Shown: piece by piece, positions 47,433-61,066 of the stretch | Position numbering within the stretch: the first letter of the stretch is position 1 | Layout: each line of letters begins with the position of its first letter | Assembly: GCA_037974665.1 (NCBI GenBank) | Contig: CM075770.1 | Coordinates: 3,422,501-3,486,500, forward strand | Length of the DNA: 64,000 bases | Reading direction: 5' to 3' | Source: Ehretia macrophylla | Lineage: Eukaryota > Streptophyta > Magnoliopsida > Boraginales > Ehretiaceae | Translations under genes and position numbers: made by a program | Notes under the pieces: generated by a model | What the model was told of the DNA's origin: nothing | Databases searched by the model: none | The model's input: the letters and a program-made list of their open reading frames with translations, nothing else

Positions 47433-50400
47433 TTATATTAAATTTAACATAAGATTACGAATCTCGTGCTTCTCGTGCTGTATAGTGGCGTGTCTCGACG
47501 TATATGGCTGTGGTGAGATTAATTCCAATGATTGTTTACTCGTTGGGCAGGTTAGATTGGAGGTAACCGAGCGAGCAATAACTCCACGGGCATTAACACA
47601 ATCACCACGTGTTGGTAAATTTCCATAAGCATATGTTATGTTGATATTTTCCAGGAGTATGTTCGAACATGGAACTGTTTGGCTGCAATTAAAGATGATT
47701 GCCTCAGTTTTGATCGATGTTCCACTAATCCCAGAATAAGTAATGTTGCTCACTTCAACCGCGGATGCCTTCAAAGAGCAGAAATGAAGTTAATCAAAGT
47801 ATCGTATCATGTAAAAAAACTACATTATAATATTTTGAACTACTCTATCTAATATTAACTGATTTTAAAATGAAATCCGCAAAAGATTCAACGGACACTT
47901 ACTTTATTGTCGCATTCTTGGTGAGGACAATAATATTGGTCAATAATGATGGGACGATTAGCTGCATGAAGTGTGATTCCAGTGAAGGTAATGTTCCTAG
48001 CGAACCCAGAGCCTCCCTACAAAGTGAGATTAGTTCAGGAAGTATGAAGTAAATATGATTTTTGGAAGCCTATTTTTCTTTACACGAGGTTGTATTTATG
48101 CTTTGACTACGAGGGCAGATCCACTATAGTGTCAGTGGTATTACAGTTTCTACTGGCTACTTTTTATTTATTTATAAATATGTGTACTTTTAGTATGAAA
48201 TGTCAAATTTCTTTTCACTGGAATAAAATTCTAATTACGTTGCTAGGTATGAGTCATTACCTGCCATGTTTTGATCCTGACTCCATTTGAAGTTTGGTTA
48301 AAACTACAGTCACTTACATGTATCTCTTCAACTTCTTCACGCTTTCCATCTTTCCCTAAGCTTCCAATGCTACAAAGACAATCAATTTTAAATCCAGCCC
48401 TTTGAATCTTGAAATAAATGTTTTGAAGTTGAAAAGGACTCTGAATTAGTAGATTCATGAAAAGGCTTCTAGGCTAACGCATCCAACCGTCCGACCATGA
48501 CACAAATAACAAACTCCGCATTATATGTGTGAGGGGACAGAATCTAAGCACCCCGATGATACAAACAGTGAATTCCACATCATATATGTGTGAGGGGACG
48601 GAAGACCGAATGACCTAATGGGAACATTTCCTTGTAAATCCATTCAAAATAGTAGTATAATGATGGTTTACGACAAACCTTATTCCATGTCCTGGACCAC
48701 ATGCCACCTTGGTTATATTAATGTTGGAACAACCCCCGTTGATAGCGATACAATCATCCCCTTTAAGGTCATTTTCACAAGATTTGATCAAAGTTAGATA
48801 TGTTCATACAAAAAATGTGATAATTGGAAGAGGAAAAATGACAAAGATAATGTGTAACTACCGGTAGATATATTAAGGTTACGAATTTGAATGTTTTTGC
48901 TAGCAGATATGTCGATTCCATCAGTGTTTGGACTTTCTGAAGGGGCACTAATGTTGAGGTTAGAAATGGTTGCACCATTGCATCTAATTATCGAGATGTG
49001 ATTCCTTTGGCTATCAACATGGTTCAATCCATCAACCATAAGGTTCTCACAATTAAGAAATTGCAATGCCTGGACATCACAAAAACACGTTATAAATCAA
49101 ATGAAATTAAGTCATATTCCACTAAATGAAAAAAAAAAAAAAACCGTTATAAGTGACATAAATTTATTTATATACAAGTAGTTGAATTTTTGGCTTACAG
49201 TGGGTCGACCAGTATCGCCCTTTGCCTGTGAACAACAAAAAAATAAAAGGAAAATATTTGTGAGTAGAAAGCTTCATGAGTACCAAAAGAGGAAAAAAAG
49301 AGAGGAGAAAATGAAAGAGAAAAAAAAGGAAAAAGAATAAAGTTGAAAATTTGATATAACTCACATTCTTCCACCAAATAGAACCTCGCCCATTAATTCG
49401 TCCTTCTCCATTTCCATGGACAACTAGTCCATTAACGTTCTTGAAGCTCAACCAAGTATAGTATAATTTATCTTTCCACGCTGATTTATCCTCTGGTGCT
49501 ATTATTTCTCCAGAAACCTGCCGTGCACAATTGTTTGAATTCAGGGATCTACAGATTTTTTTTAGTGGGCGCTAAAGTACATAATTATTTTTGTTAGGTA
49601 TAATAGAGGTCAAAGCCGTAATTTGTATTCAAAATATAGCAGATTTTTATCGTACTATTTCACCCAACTCTTGGGTGGTAAAAAAAAGAAAAACACATAA
49701 CCGGGATATATCACTTTGTGTCACTCTTTTGATGTGCATGTGTGTATGTTCATAACTCTGTGTGATTTCATGTGTGTATGTACATGCATGTGGTTTCAGT
49801 GTGGAGTTAGGACTTTAAGGTTAGGGTATGTACTCATACCGTAAGTGGAGTTAGGACTTTAAGGTTAGGGTGTGCACTTATATCGTGAGAAAAGTTTTTT
49901 TGCACGTCATTATTGATATGTGGCTCCGCCACCGAGTGAGTGATTTAGTGTGTGTTTGTGTGTGATGAGATGCGAATAAGCTAATATACCTCAATTGTAA
50001 TGGAACTGCATTTGCATGGACCCTGAAATGAGGTTGGGTTCAATAAATATGTCTTTTCTCCTGGAATGAGTAGTTTAGCCTCCCCAGCTTGTCCACAAGT
50101 TGCATTCCATGCTGCTAAAAATGCCTACATTGATTTTTTGGGTAAGGTTATGTAAAAATATATGTATATTCTTCAAATGAAAATGACAAAAAAAAAATCT
50201 TTAAAAAAATCTCGAATGAAATCCAAGTATCATAAGACAAACACGAATTAATGTAGTTCATTTAATTTTCTCTTTATTTAACCTTTTAGTTCTAGATGTC
50301 ATCATTGATTTTTATTATTTCTTAATTTTTGTGCTATAGCAGATCAAAGTGCATTTGAAGACATTTATAGCAAATTATTGTTTCTTTCAAAAAACAAAAT

Positions 50401-51317
50401 GGTGATGGATTTGAGTTTTTACAAGTCTATTAATATAGGAACTTTTTACAAATGAAAGAAAAAGCTAATGCAAATAATAATATATCAGCTAAATTGTATC
50501 ACTTAAATTTAATACTAGTCTAGTTCGCATTCTATGTTCTCTTGTATCAAGTTTCCTATGTAAATGAAATTCATTTATTTAAATAATAAATTATGTGATA
50601 TTGTCTGCCTAAGAAGAAAAAAAATTAGTGATGACAAGAGGTGATATATATCTTTGCTTGCAAACCTTCTTGACAAGAAAAATTTGTCAAGAGAGTCCCA
50701 ATTTCTTAGCATAGAGACCATCTTCAAATATTTTTTGCCACATTTCCATGGGTGTGTATTTGCATGCACAAATTAACTTAAATAATATTGTCAACTAAAA
50801 CGAAGATAAAAAAGAGGTCGATATATATAATGAAAGTCTATAAATAGATAAACCACTTTGGAATCATCTGTTTCTCCATTTCCAAGCGCTCCATATTTTG
50901 TTACGTCGAAAGTAGTAGTGCCATTGGTTTGCCCACAACTTGCTATGCTTCCCATTGACAATGCGCATAAAAACATCAAAATGGAGAAAGATTCCTGCAA
51001 TAGTATTATATAATATTAGATAAGAGTAATATATATATATTTTGAATCTAAAGAAGGCCAAAACCGGAATTTTAATCAATCACAATCCTGCGAAGTAACA
51101 CCCCTTTTATCCAATTCCAAAAGCTCATTAGATAAGCAATATAAGTTAAGATAAAAAGGAGTAGTGTTACAACTACAAAAAGAGAGGGTAGTGAATGTGT
51201 TATGAGAAAATTTAGAAGGGTGAATATATGTCATGGTTTCTTTCAAGTTTAAAAGGTTTTTCCTTTCATTTCTTTGGTCGTGTGAGGGAAAAAAGATACA
51301 TTGCTTTTACATACCAT
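47433..51317 (-). CDS. Polygalacturonase (GH28), copy 1, open
   Basis: Exons by eye on the minus strand: 51315-51317 (ATG only), 50857-50994, 49990-50124, 49365-49517, 49199-49225, 48862-49069, 48679-48760, 48261-48369, 47903-48016 and 47433-47768; 434 aa. It has a signal-like N-terminus ([20 protein letters not shown]) and all four GH28 motifs: SPNTDGID (D202), GDDCIAI (D223, D224), CGPGHGISIGSLG (H246) and RIKTW (R280, K282). It should hydrolyse alpha-1,4-galacturonan (pectin) in the cell wall. Odd points: a one-codon first exon is inferred from ATG|GTATGT and a conserved CAG before GAA; the alternative start is the ATG at 50976-50974. The second donor could also be three bases later. The C-terminus runs about 30 residues past the end seen in copy 2. 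Exo or endo mode is not decided. Confidence 0.88.
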
Positions 51318-51372
51318 GATTTGAATAGCAAAAGTATTTTATTTTTTCACATACAATGAGTTGAATAGCTCT

Positions 51373-51379
51373 TTATATA
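51373..51379 (-). promoter_or_regulatory. TATA box of polygalacturonase copy 1
   Basis: The minus strand reads CTATATAAAG, about 58 bases upstream of the proposed ATG (51317), so transcription would start about 25-30 bases before the ATG. Between them is a local duplication of ACATACNATGANTTGAATAGC (51309-51329 and 51349-51369). Confidence 0.55.
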
Positions 51380-51399
51380 GATAAGAAGAAGAAAAGAAA

Positions 51400-52321
51400 A
51401 TAATTACTTTACTGAATAAACTTAAAAACAGTCAAACATGCATTGAAAACTTGCTAGAACAACCAAATTATAATAATCTTTGTGACGTAATTAGAAAAGA
51501 AAATACATAATGAAGGTATATCTTTTGTAATAATTCAGTCAAAGTAGAAAAAAAGCAAGAGTCAAATAGTTTAATTTCTCCCTTATTTTTAACCTTTTGT
51601 GGCTCATTTTTCCTTTGCAATAAAATGCATCTATTAAATGCTACTATCTTTACAACTAATAGACCTTTTTTTCCCCCATCTTTGAAGATATTTTACCATT
51701 TAATATAGCTTTTCTTTTAACCTTCATTAATCACATCTTCTTAATAGATTTGTAGTGTTCACTACAGTGAAACTAATTTACTTTTCTCCTTGTATAGCTG
51801 CCATTTTCTTACATCGACATAAACTACTTCTAATCTTATTATGACTCTGCAAATGTAATTACGATCAAAATAGTGCACATGAGTAGTACTTTGAATAAAA
51901 ATTGTTAGCTTAATCTTATATGGACATAGCATTATATTGTTTCATCCTTTAATCCTTTTCAATTATACAATGTGTATTATCTCGTGACGTTATTCCCTTT
52001 TTGTTGTCACTGAATTTACATATGTCAAATATATATAGAAATTGATACTATATATATATACTCTCAAACCATGCATGTAGTAGAATATAACAAATTTCCA
52101 TATTGAAATAATTATGGGTGAGTAAACAAAAAATTGATAAGTAGTTTACTCATCAGAACTACTTCAGCAAATTCATATTACTAAATCTTACAAATTAATA
52201 CATGAAATTTCTTGTTAACATATCACATCTAAGGGTATTGGTTAAGGGGTATATTTACACTATTCAGCTTTTCTATTTTTATTCTCTTAATTATTTTTTG
52301 ATTTTCCCTATTTCTAGTTTT

Positions 52322-52363
<42 letters not shown>

Positions 52364-53115
52364 CTACCAATGTAGATGAGTAGGGTTTTTTTAGGGTTTA
52401 GGACTGTGAAATTATTGTTACATAATGCGGGAATATGTTTATTTTTTTCTCAAAATACTTCCCATATTTTTGAAAGTGTAATATTGCACAACATAGACTA
52501 AATAATCAACGACTTTTGTTTAACAGTACTTTTAACCAAAGTTCTTTTATTAAAATCTCCACAGATTAAAAGTTAAAATTTCACAACTATATCAACAGAG
52601 CCTTAGATATTCTATATCTTCACAAGCCTCGACGTTGGTTAGTTGAGAAGAAGAGGTGAGATCAAATAATCATCGATCACATGCCCAATCATGCACGGTG
52701 CCGATCGTGGAAAAAAATCGTAGTATAAACTAAGATTTAACTTCTTTTTTTCGTCGGAAGATTTTACATCTCATCATCAAAAAGCATTGCCGTCTCTTAT
52801 GAATATAGATTTGTACTATATAATATACATCAAATCGCAAAACACTAAATCCGTGATGAGATTAACTCCAAAATCTATTATTACACAGACAGATCCAAAA
52901 CTTTTATTTAAAGGAGCTAAAATCACATAATTTAATACTTGTATATGAGTATTTTTTTCGATGGGACAAAATTGATTTTTTAACCTAAAAATCTTATAAA
53001 AATATATAAATTTTCAAAAGAATTACAACCTCAACTTATCCCTTACTAGTTCGGACCTCGGGGTCAGTGACTGTAACCCCATGCAGTAACCCGTATATAA
53101 ACCTGCCTATGTCTG
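51400..53115. other. Spacer between polygalacturonase copies 1 and 2
   Basis: AT-rich, with a TA microsatellite at 52323-52361. No gene supported. Confidence 0.6.
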
Positions 53116-56100
53116 TCAACCGGATAGGCACGAAGTCAAATTGGTGCTAATTGAACTTGCAACAATGCCACCGGCATTAAGACAATTAGCATAAGTTGGT
53201 GAATCTCCATAAGCATACGTGATGTTGATATTTTGCAGGAGTATGTTCGAACATGGAAGTATTTGGCTGCAATTAAAGCTGATTGCCTCAGGGTTCATCG
53301 ATGTTCCATAAATCCCTGAATATGTAATGTCACTCACTTCAACTGCGGATTCCTTCAAAGAGCCAAAAAAATAAATAAAAAAATAAAGTAGCTCAATTAA
53401 CAAAGATCCATATTTAAAAAGAAAAGGAAAAAAATTTAACGACGCGAACAATGTTTGACTTACTTCATTCTTGTATTTCTCATGAAGTTTGTAGAATTGG
53501 TCAATAATAATGGGATTGTTAGCTGCATATAATGTGATTCCAGTGAAGATAATGTTCCTGGCGAATCCAGAACCTCCCTATAGAGCCAAATTAGTTCAGG
53601 AAATACGAATTAAATTTGATTTTTTGAAACTTTTTCTACCTCTACGAGATTTTTAACATTCAATACATGAGCTGTTATTATAAGAAAAGTGAACGGCAAA
53701 AGTACTCCTCTATGTTATCAAAATTATTGCATAATCCCTTTGTGGTTTATGAAATGACGCTTACATCTCCCAATTTCATATTTTCAGAGGGGTTATTTAG
53801 CTTAGTTTCATAAACCATGAGAATATTATGAGGGTGTTTAAAAATATAAGAGGGTATTTTACACTTGCGACAAATTATTGGAGGGAGTCTAGTTTTTTCT
53901 TATAAAAAAGGAGAGGTGAAGCGTGGCCGATAACATAAATCAATGGTACCCTTTGCCTATATGATGTTATTATTCTGAGTCATTACCTCCCATGTTTTGA
54001 TCCTAACTCCATTTTCAGTTTGGTAAAAGCTACAGTCTTGTACATGTACCCCTTCAACTTCTTCATGCTTTCCATCTCTTCCTAAGCTTCCAATGCTGCA
54101 AAAATAATTACTTCTTCAGTTAAGCACTTTGATTCTCGAAATGAAAAGCCAGTTAAGTTTTAAGTTTTCTTGAGGTCTAACATTATGACAATACCTTAAC
54201 GTATAAACCAAACTAAACTGAACCTTATTCTAGCTAGTGGGGGTGGGTTCAACTAGGGAGAGTTGAAATCTAATCAAAATAGTAGTATATATAATAATCG
54301 TAACAACAAACCTTATTCCATGTCCTGGACCACATGCCACCTTGGTTATATTAATACTGTAACAGCCACCGTTAATAGCGATACAATCATCACCTTTAAG
54401 GTCATTTTTACACGATTTGAGTGAAGTTAGATTTGTTCATGATTCAAAAATAATGTGATAATTGGAAGATGAAAAATATCACAAATATATGCTTTGAGTA
54501 CCAGTAGATATACGAAGGTCATGGATTTGAATGTTTCTGCTATTGGCTAGGTCGATTCCATCAGTATTAGGACTTGTTGAAGGGGCATTAATGTTGAGGT
54601 TCGAAATAATTGCACCATCGCATTCAGTTATGGAGATATGATTTCTTTGGCTGTCGACGTGGTTCAATCCATCCACTGTAAGGTTCTGACAATTAAGAAA
54701 TCGCAATGCCTGGCCACCACGAAAACACAATATTATTAAAACCTAAATTTAGTTTTTTCACACTAGGTGGGGTTAGTATCTCGTTATAAAGTGTTAGAAT
54801 TTAATAAATGTTACGCATTATGCAATTGAATTTTTGGCTTACAGTGGGTCGGCCATAATCGCCCTTTGCCTGAGGGGGAAAAAAGAAAAAAAAAAGTAAG
54901 AATTAGCATAAAAATTCATGAGTCAACCAGAGCAATTGATGTCATCAGATTCATATAGCTAACTTTACCTAATGAGATAAGACTTCGTTTAGTTTGGTTC
55001 AATTTTTAGGAGAAAGATTCTTTACTAAAAGAGGAAAAGAGGATCAGTAGCCGTTTTTCCAGTTTATTAGTTCTCGATTATTAGAATGAAAGAGAAAGAA
55101 GAATTAAAGTTGAAAATTTGATAACTCACATTCCCCCACCAAACAGAACCTTGCCCATTAATTCTTCCTGTTCCATTCCCATGGACAAAGAGTCCATTAA
55201 CGTGCTTGAAACTTAACCAAGTATCCTTGTGGCTAACTTGCCATTTCTGCGCTGGTGCTATAATTTCTCCAGAAACCTGGCATAGAGTTGGTTGATGTTG
55301 AATATAATAAGTAATATAATTAACCCATCTCTAACTATTTAAACTTTTAAATGAGGTGGTTAACCGTTGATAAAAGTGTAAAACCCTAAACTTATACCTC
55401 AAGCAAACTATAGCATCATATAATACAGTGTTTTTTTTTTTTTTTTTTCTGTTGGAATTCAGAATATCTTAATACAACATGTTACTACCTGATAATTTCT
55501 TCAAACTCTTGGGTGTTCATGCAATGGATTTTACTCAAATGGGTTTTCGAATTCAAAATCTCTTATGACAATAAAAATAAGAACTTAACGAACGCACAAT
55601 AAGCATAGCATTAAGCACATAATAACAATCAGCAGATAAATTCAAATTTAAAACAAAAACTCAGAAAATATACACAATAACAAAAAAAAAAAAAGTTCGT
55701 ATATAATAAAATAGTAGGGAATAAGCATGCCAATAATCACTGAATCGAACTTTTTGAAGATCTTTCTTGAAAAAGCATGTTATAAGTCATATATATATAT
55801 AATTCTTTAATATACCAAAAGAAATAGAATAGAACATAAAAAGTTGTGACTGATAAACATTTGCAACAAACGCAATAAAAGGAGACTTAATAGAGTTAAT
55901 GTCTGTGAGAGTGATAAATGAGTGATAAAAATTAGATAATATCTTGCATTTCTCGTGAAGATAATCTAGATACATGTAATAAAAGTACTTAATCTAGAAG
56001 TTTTGAATTGCCCATTATATGCAAGGGGCAAAATAATATATGTAACCCATTCTTAGTTTTTGCTTAAAAACAGATGGTCAATGTGGGTTTTGATTCAAAA

Positions 56101-57857
56101 GTAGTAATTTTTTATTGGTGGGGAAAAGGCAATAAGGGAAACAGTCAATGGTGAGCCATACTCACATGAATGGGGGACTCGATTCATTTTTTTTTTTTTT
56201 TGAATGTGTATTATTTTTAAGGTATTTTTAAATTGAAAAATGAATTCAACTCTACTAAAAAAAGAAATTATCTATATATAAACATTAAATTGTACGATTT
56301 TAACCCCATTAGAGATAAATTCTGAATCTGCCCCTAAAAGAGATCCATTGTGAGATTAGCAGAAGTACCTCAATTTTAATGGAATTGCATCTGCATGGAC
56401 CCTCAAACGAGGTTGGGTTCAACAAATATGTCATTCCTCCTGGAATGAGTAGTGTAGCCTCCCCAGCTTGTCGACAAGTTGCCTTCCATGCTGCTAGAAA
56501 TGCCTATATATACATATAGTTTTTTGTGTAAGAGTATGTGAATATATAAAAACGATAATAGATTAATCTATAAAATATCTTGAATAAAATCCAAGCATCA
56601 AAAGACAACATAAGAATGTAGTTTTTTTTCTTGCTCTTCGTTTACTTGGGACCTTTTAATTCTAAATGTCATTATTGATTTTTCTTCTTAATTTTTTGTT
56701 ATAGCTAGATCGAAGGTTTCTTTTGAAAAAATAAAATAGTGATTTTGGGTTTTATAAAACCTCCTTGAGACGATACATGATAATGCTATTCTACGAATTT
56801 TTCCTCAACTTTTAGCAAATGAAAGGAAAGGTTAATGAAAACACTAATGACATCATAGTTATATGACCCGACTGTGATAACTTCACATCCTGATTGCCAC
56901 TTTATGTGATCTAATGAGTGTCACATGTAAATGAAACTTGTATATATGAAATAAATAAATAACTTCACTAGGAGTGGATCTAGAATTTTGTCTAGTAGAG
57001 ATTATAATTCTAATATTTTTCTCTTTTGAATGAAAGCTAATTTAATTTAATTTATACGTAAGAATGCACATACTTAAAAAATATTTTGGAGTAAATACAT
57101 ATATATCTTTTAAAAAAGAAATTGTGGCTAGTGGACACAGCCCCACTACTACATTAGGTCCGCCCTTGAATGCGACACTAGTTATATATATAGAAATTGA
57201 AAAATAAATGACATCAGAAGTGATATATAGTTTTACTCACAAAAACTAATGCTAACCTACTCGACAAGGAAAAACTGTTAAAGAGTGCCTAGTTCTTATA
57301 GTAGTCCATCTTCAAATATATATATTTCTTTACCCACATTTCCATGATTTTTTATTAGCAAACACGAAAATAAAAGAGACATAAACTTCTTCCGTGGGTG
57401 TTCATTGGCAAACACGAAAATGAAAGACAAATCTATTTCAATATCAACGATGTTAGATATCACTCATCTTTTATCATTCATCTGTCATTTCTTACGTTCA
57501 AGCTTAGTTGACATACCAAAATAATAATTCTTTTGTATATTCTCTCTCTTCTTTTGTCATACTAACTAACGTACACATAAGAGGTGAAAATGGGTGATGA
57601 AAAATGGATGATATTTAACGTTTCTCTTTCAATATTGCCAATATATTGCCAATTAAAAGGAAGATTAAAAAAGAAAAAAGATTGATATATATCGATGCAA
57701 GTGTATATGGAGAAATCACTTTGGAATCATCTGTTATTCCATCTCCTAGCGCTCCATATTCTGTTACAACGAAAGTAGTAGTGCCATCGGTTTGCTGGCA
57801 ACTTACAATGCTCCCCATAGACAATGCCCATAAAAACACCAAAATGGAAAATGGTTC
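53116..57857 (-). CDS. Polygalacturonase (GH28), copy 2, start uncertain
   Basis: Exons 57720-57857, 56369-56503, 55130-55276, 54843-54869, 54502-54709, 54312-54393, 53987-54095, 53464-53577 and 53116-53352, all GT/AG in phase and mostly identical in length to copy 1 (138, 135, 147, 27, 208, 82, 109, 114, 237 nt; 398 codons plus stop). The GH28 motifs [22 protein letters not shown] and RIKTW are intact. The first listed exon encodes a signal-like EPFSILVFLWALSMGSIVSC but has no ATG at the position used by copy 1, and no matching ATG exon was found upstream, where MITE sequence intervenes. It may start at an internal ATG (Met before GSIVSC), use a distant first exon, or be newly disabled. The second half ends at SCLSG, near the usual GH28 end. 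Confidence 0.8.
56958..57180. mobile_element. MITE-like insertion in the first long intron of copy 2
   Basis: Inverted ends: GGAGTGGATCTAGAATTT on the left, and CAAGGGCGGACCTAATGT on the reverse strand at the right. The element is short and AT-rich inside. No target duplication was established. Confidence 0.35.
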
Positions 57858-58053
57858 CTGTAATAGTAGTATTGTATACAATTAGATAAAGTACATGATT
57901 TGTACTTTGAAAAAAAAAATTGTTAGCTTTGATATTATTTATATGTAGAATTAATATATCTATTGTTTTTTATTACTAAAAGTGTAGTATCTCATAAAGT
58001 TATTCCCTCTTTACATTTATGATACAATGACGTATATGTCAAAAATAGACGTG

Positions 58054-58458
58054 GAGAAAATTATGCATATAATCTCTATTATTTATACATTTTTCCAAGT
58101 TGGTACTTAATGTTCAAAAAAAATCATAATAGTCCCTAATATTTACAAAAGTAATTCAAAATGGTACCTATTGTTCAATATATTTACCAATTTAGTCTTT
58201 ATTATTTAAAAAAAAAATCAATTTAATCCCTATTATTTCCTAAAAAATTCAATTTAGGCCCCCTGCACGTCACCCCTATCGGTGACTGAATTAAAATTTT
58301 TTGAGACATAATATGGACTAAATTGGCTAGTTTTGAACAATATGGACTATTTTAAATAACTTTTGTAAATATTAGGGGCTATTATGATTTTTTTGAAACA
58401 TTAAGGATTGACTTGAAAAAATGTATAAAAATGGGGATTATATGCATAATTTACCCTG
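58054..58458. mobile_element. Long-TIR MITE upstream of polygalacturonase copy 2
   Basis: About 405 bases. The left arm (AAATTATGCATATAATC, then CATAATAGTCCCTAATATTT) reappears reversed at the right (AAATTATGCATATAATC, then CATAATAGCCCCTAATATTT), so the inverted repeats cover roughly 150 bases per arm. The long TIR suggests a Mutator-type MITE, but no 9-bp duplication was found. A related decayed AT/ATTAGTC-rich stretch lies at 58513-58680. It sits where the first exon or promoter of copy 2 would be expected. Confidence 0.65.
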
Positions 58459-58769
58459 TAGTAAAACTACTAAAACTAGAAAAAGACATGGTTGTTGATA
58501 AAGAAAGGAAAAATGTCACAAATGGTCCATATTATTTCTTCAAAATTTTAAATTCGCCCATATTGTTTAAAATTAGTCAATTTAATTTATATATTTTTTT
58601 TAAAGTTTCAAATCCGTCCATATTATTCAAAATTAGTCAATTTAATCCCTATTGCAATAGAGACCGTTTGCGTAATTCTCTCCCATAAAGAAATCTTGAA
58701 AATGAACAATGAACTAAAATTAATAACATATGATAGTTCTTGATAATATGACACATTTTAAGATAGATA

Positions 58770-59740
58770 TTACGCAGTTGAGATTAGAAATGATTGCAGC
58801 AATTGCATTGAGTTTATGGAGATATGATTCTTTTGGATGTGATCGACATGGTTCAATCCATCGACTAAAAAGTTGAAACTGTTCGACGACAATCGCAACA
58901 CCTGCTCATCACCAAATTAAAATACAATGTAAGTGCACGAAGTTCATTATAAGCCAAATATGTCAAATATGCTAGTTTATCCCTTGTAGACTAAAATGAC
59001 CTCATAAATCAATCGTATTTTTCAAAAGGAGGATACGTGCAATATTTTGAAAAGTACAAGTGATTTACACAAAGTTTCATGAGTACGAAAAAAGATAAAG
59101 AAGTACAGAAAGAAAATGAAAGAGAGAAGAAGATACATGCATGCCTGAATCCTATCCAAAGTTTCCTTCTTGCTAACTTTCCATGGTGATTTCTCCACAG
59201 GTAGGATATTTTCTGCAGACACCTGCCATGGAATTGCTCGAATTCCAAGAGAAAATACATAAATTAATACATTAAACAAACTATTCCATCATATAATATG
59301 ATGATTTTAACAAGAATTGATCTATATATATCTACCTTTCTACTGCAGAAAATATAAGCAGCAAATTATCTATATATACAAAAAAGATGAATTGATGTAA
59401 GGAGTTCATATAACTGAAACTACACTATGCTATAATGTCATATAATAAATATACAGGTATTTTATATTATATATCCCATGTGCTCATTTTCAGTACTTGC
59501 TATAGCTTATCAAAGCCATTTATTTTCTTTTAAATATGTGGATTTTAATTCACAACAACTATCTTAATTAGCAACTTATGCTAATTAATCTGTGGGTTTC
59601 AAATCATTATTAGTGTTGTACATGCATTTGCAGAAATGAGGTTGGATTCAACAAAAATGTCTTTCCTTTATGGAATAAGTAGTTTATCCCCCCTAGCTTG
59701 TCCACTAGCTGCCTTCAGTGTTGCTAGAAAAGCTTATGTA
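58770..59740 (-). pseudogene. Polygalacturonase copy 3, truncated pseudogene
   Basis: Three exon-like pieces match copies 1 and 2 in order: 59610-59725 (cf. exon with [19 protein letters not shown]), 59145-59222 (cf. VSGEIIAP) and 58775-58905 (cf. [15 protein letters not shown]). Each carries stops or frame changes (for example an in-frame TAA after the LLIP segment). The small 27-nt exon and everything downstream of the third piece, including the catalytic Asp and His motifs, are missing. It is non-functional. Confidence 0.8.
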
Positions 59741-60430
59741 GTTTTTTCAGTAAGAAGGTTTTGTAAGACTATATATATACGTATATATACTCGATTCAAA
59801 TGAATTATTCTTTTGGTCTCTCTTCACTCCCCCGCCCCAAAAATAACCCTCGACAGCGCCCATTCGCTTCTCGTGCGGGAAGGCAACGAAGTTCAATTCA
59901 TGAGACCGCAACGAAGTGGAGCAACTGTGACACTAAATTCCTTAACTTAGCTAGATCTTGTTGGTGCCACCTAAAGGGTAGGTATGTGGCAGATGTGCGA
60001 CGTTTGGAATTGTTGTTCGTGCACCTGTCCCTAATAGAAGAATGAGTGATCAATTTCCTTGCAATCATGGCCTTACCACTCGTCCCCGATGGCTAGCGGG
60101 GAATTTGGTATAGCAGCTCATGTTCGTTTGATATATATATATATATATATATAGAGGAAGCATTGCTAGAGCATCTCGGTTCTAATTAAGCCCTAGCAAC
60201 AACATGTAATCAAATGATACAAATCTTGAATAAGAATATACGATGAACTTTCTCAAAATTCAAAACTACATTAAATCCTATTATAAAATCATAAAAAATA
60301 ATATATATGTCTATATTATTAAATCATGTTATCAGCAAATTCATATTATTAAATCATAAAAGATAAATACAAAATCAAATTAGTATATGAAAATTCTCAA
60401 TAATATAACGCATATAAGATAATAGAAATA
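59741..60430. other. Intergenic, no gene seen
   Basis: Contains a TA run (60131-60153). The ORF at 59800-60045 has no recognised family and no supporting context. Confidence 0.4.
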
Positions 60431-60432
60431 TT

Positions 60433-61030
60433 TTCTTTTTTTGGTCATTGTAAGATAATAGGAATCACGAGAAGAAAATGGAAAAGAAAAGGGAAAGTTG
60501 ATTATACACTTCAATAACTAGTTTGGGTACTTTTTATCTTTCATCGTCTACAAAACAAGAATTCCACAAAAGTATATTTTTGCTAACTCAGCACTTTCTG
60601 AAGATCACTCTTTGCTAAAATTAAAAAATAGCTTACAAATTAGTGTAAAGCGAGGTAAGAAATACACTGATTGTATTCTTATATAATAGATCAATTTCTC
60701 CGTTATGTTATCAGTTTTTTTAACTAGGCTAAAAGGCCGGCGTTCTATCTTAATTTTCTCTTTCTCCTAAGAGAGAGGAATTGTAGAACTAAGTAGCTTA
60801 ACATCTCTAATGATATTTCTAGTCTCCACATTGCAATCTGCCTCCGTTAGGAATTTAAGATAGCTTTGTGTATTAGCTCAGCATCATTTTCAGAAATTAT
60901 ATTGTCCAAATTTGCATTCGATGCAAATTGAAAAGCTAATTTAATAGCCATGGCCTCAGCTTGTAGAGCTGTTTTGCACTGAATGTAGTGAAAGCAACAT
61001 CAATATTGAAGTTCCAAGCATGAGAGGCAA

Positions 61031-61066
<36 letters not shown>

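Noticed and set aside
59800-60045. 81-codon ORF rich in Arg and Ser
   Set aside because: No recognised family, no conserved context, no promoter or splice support.
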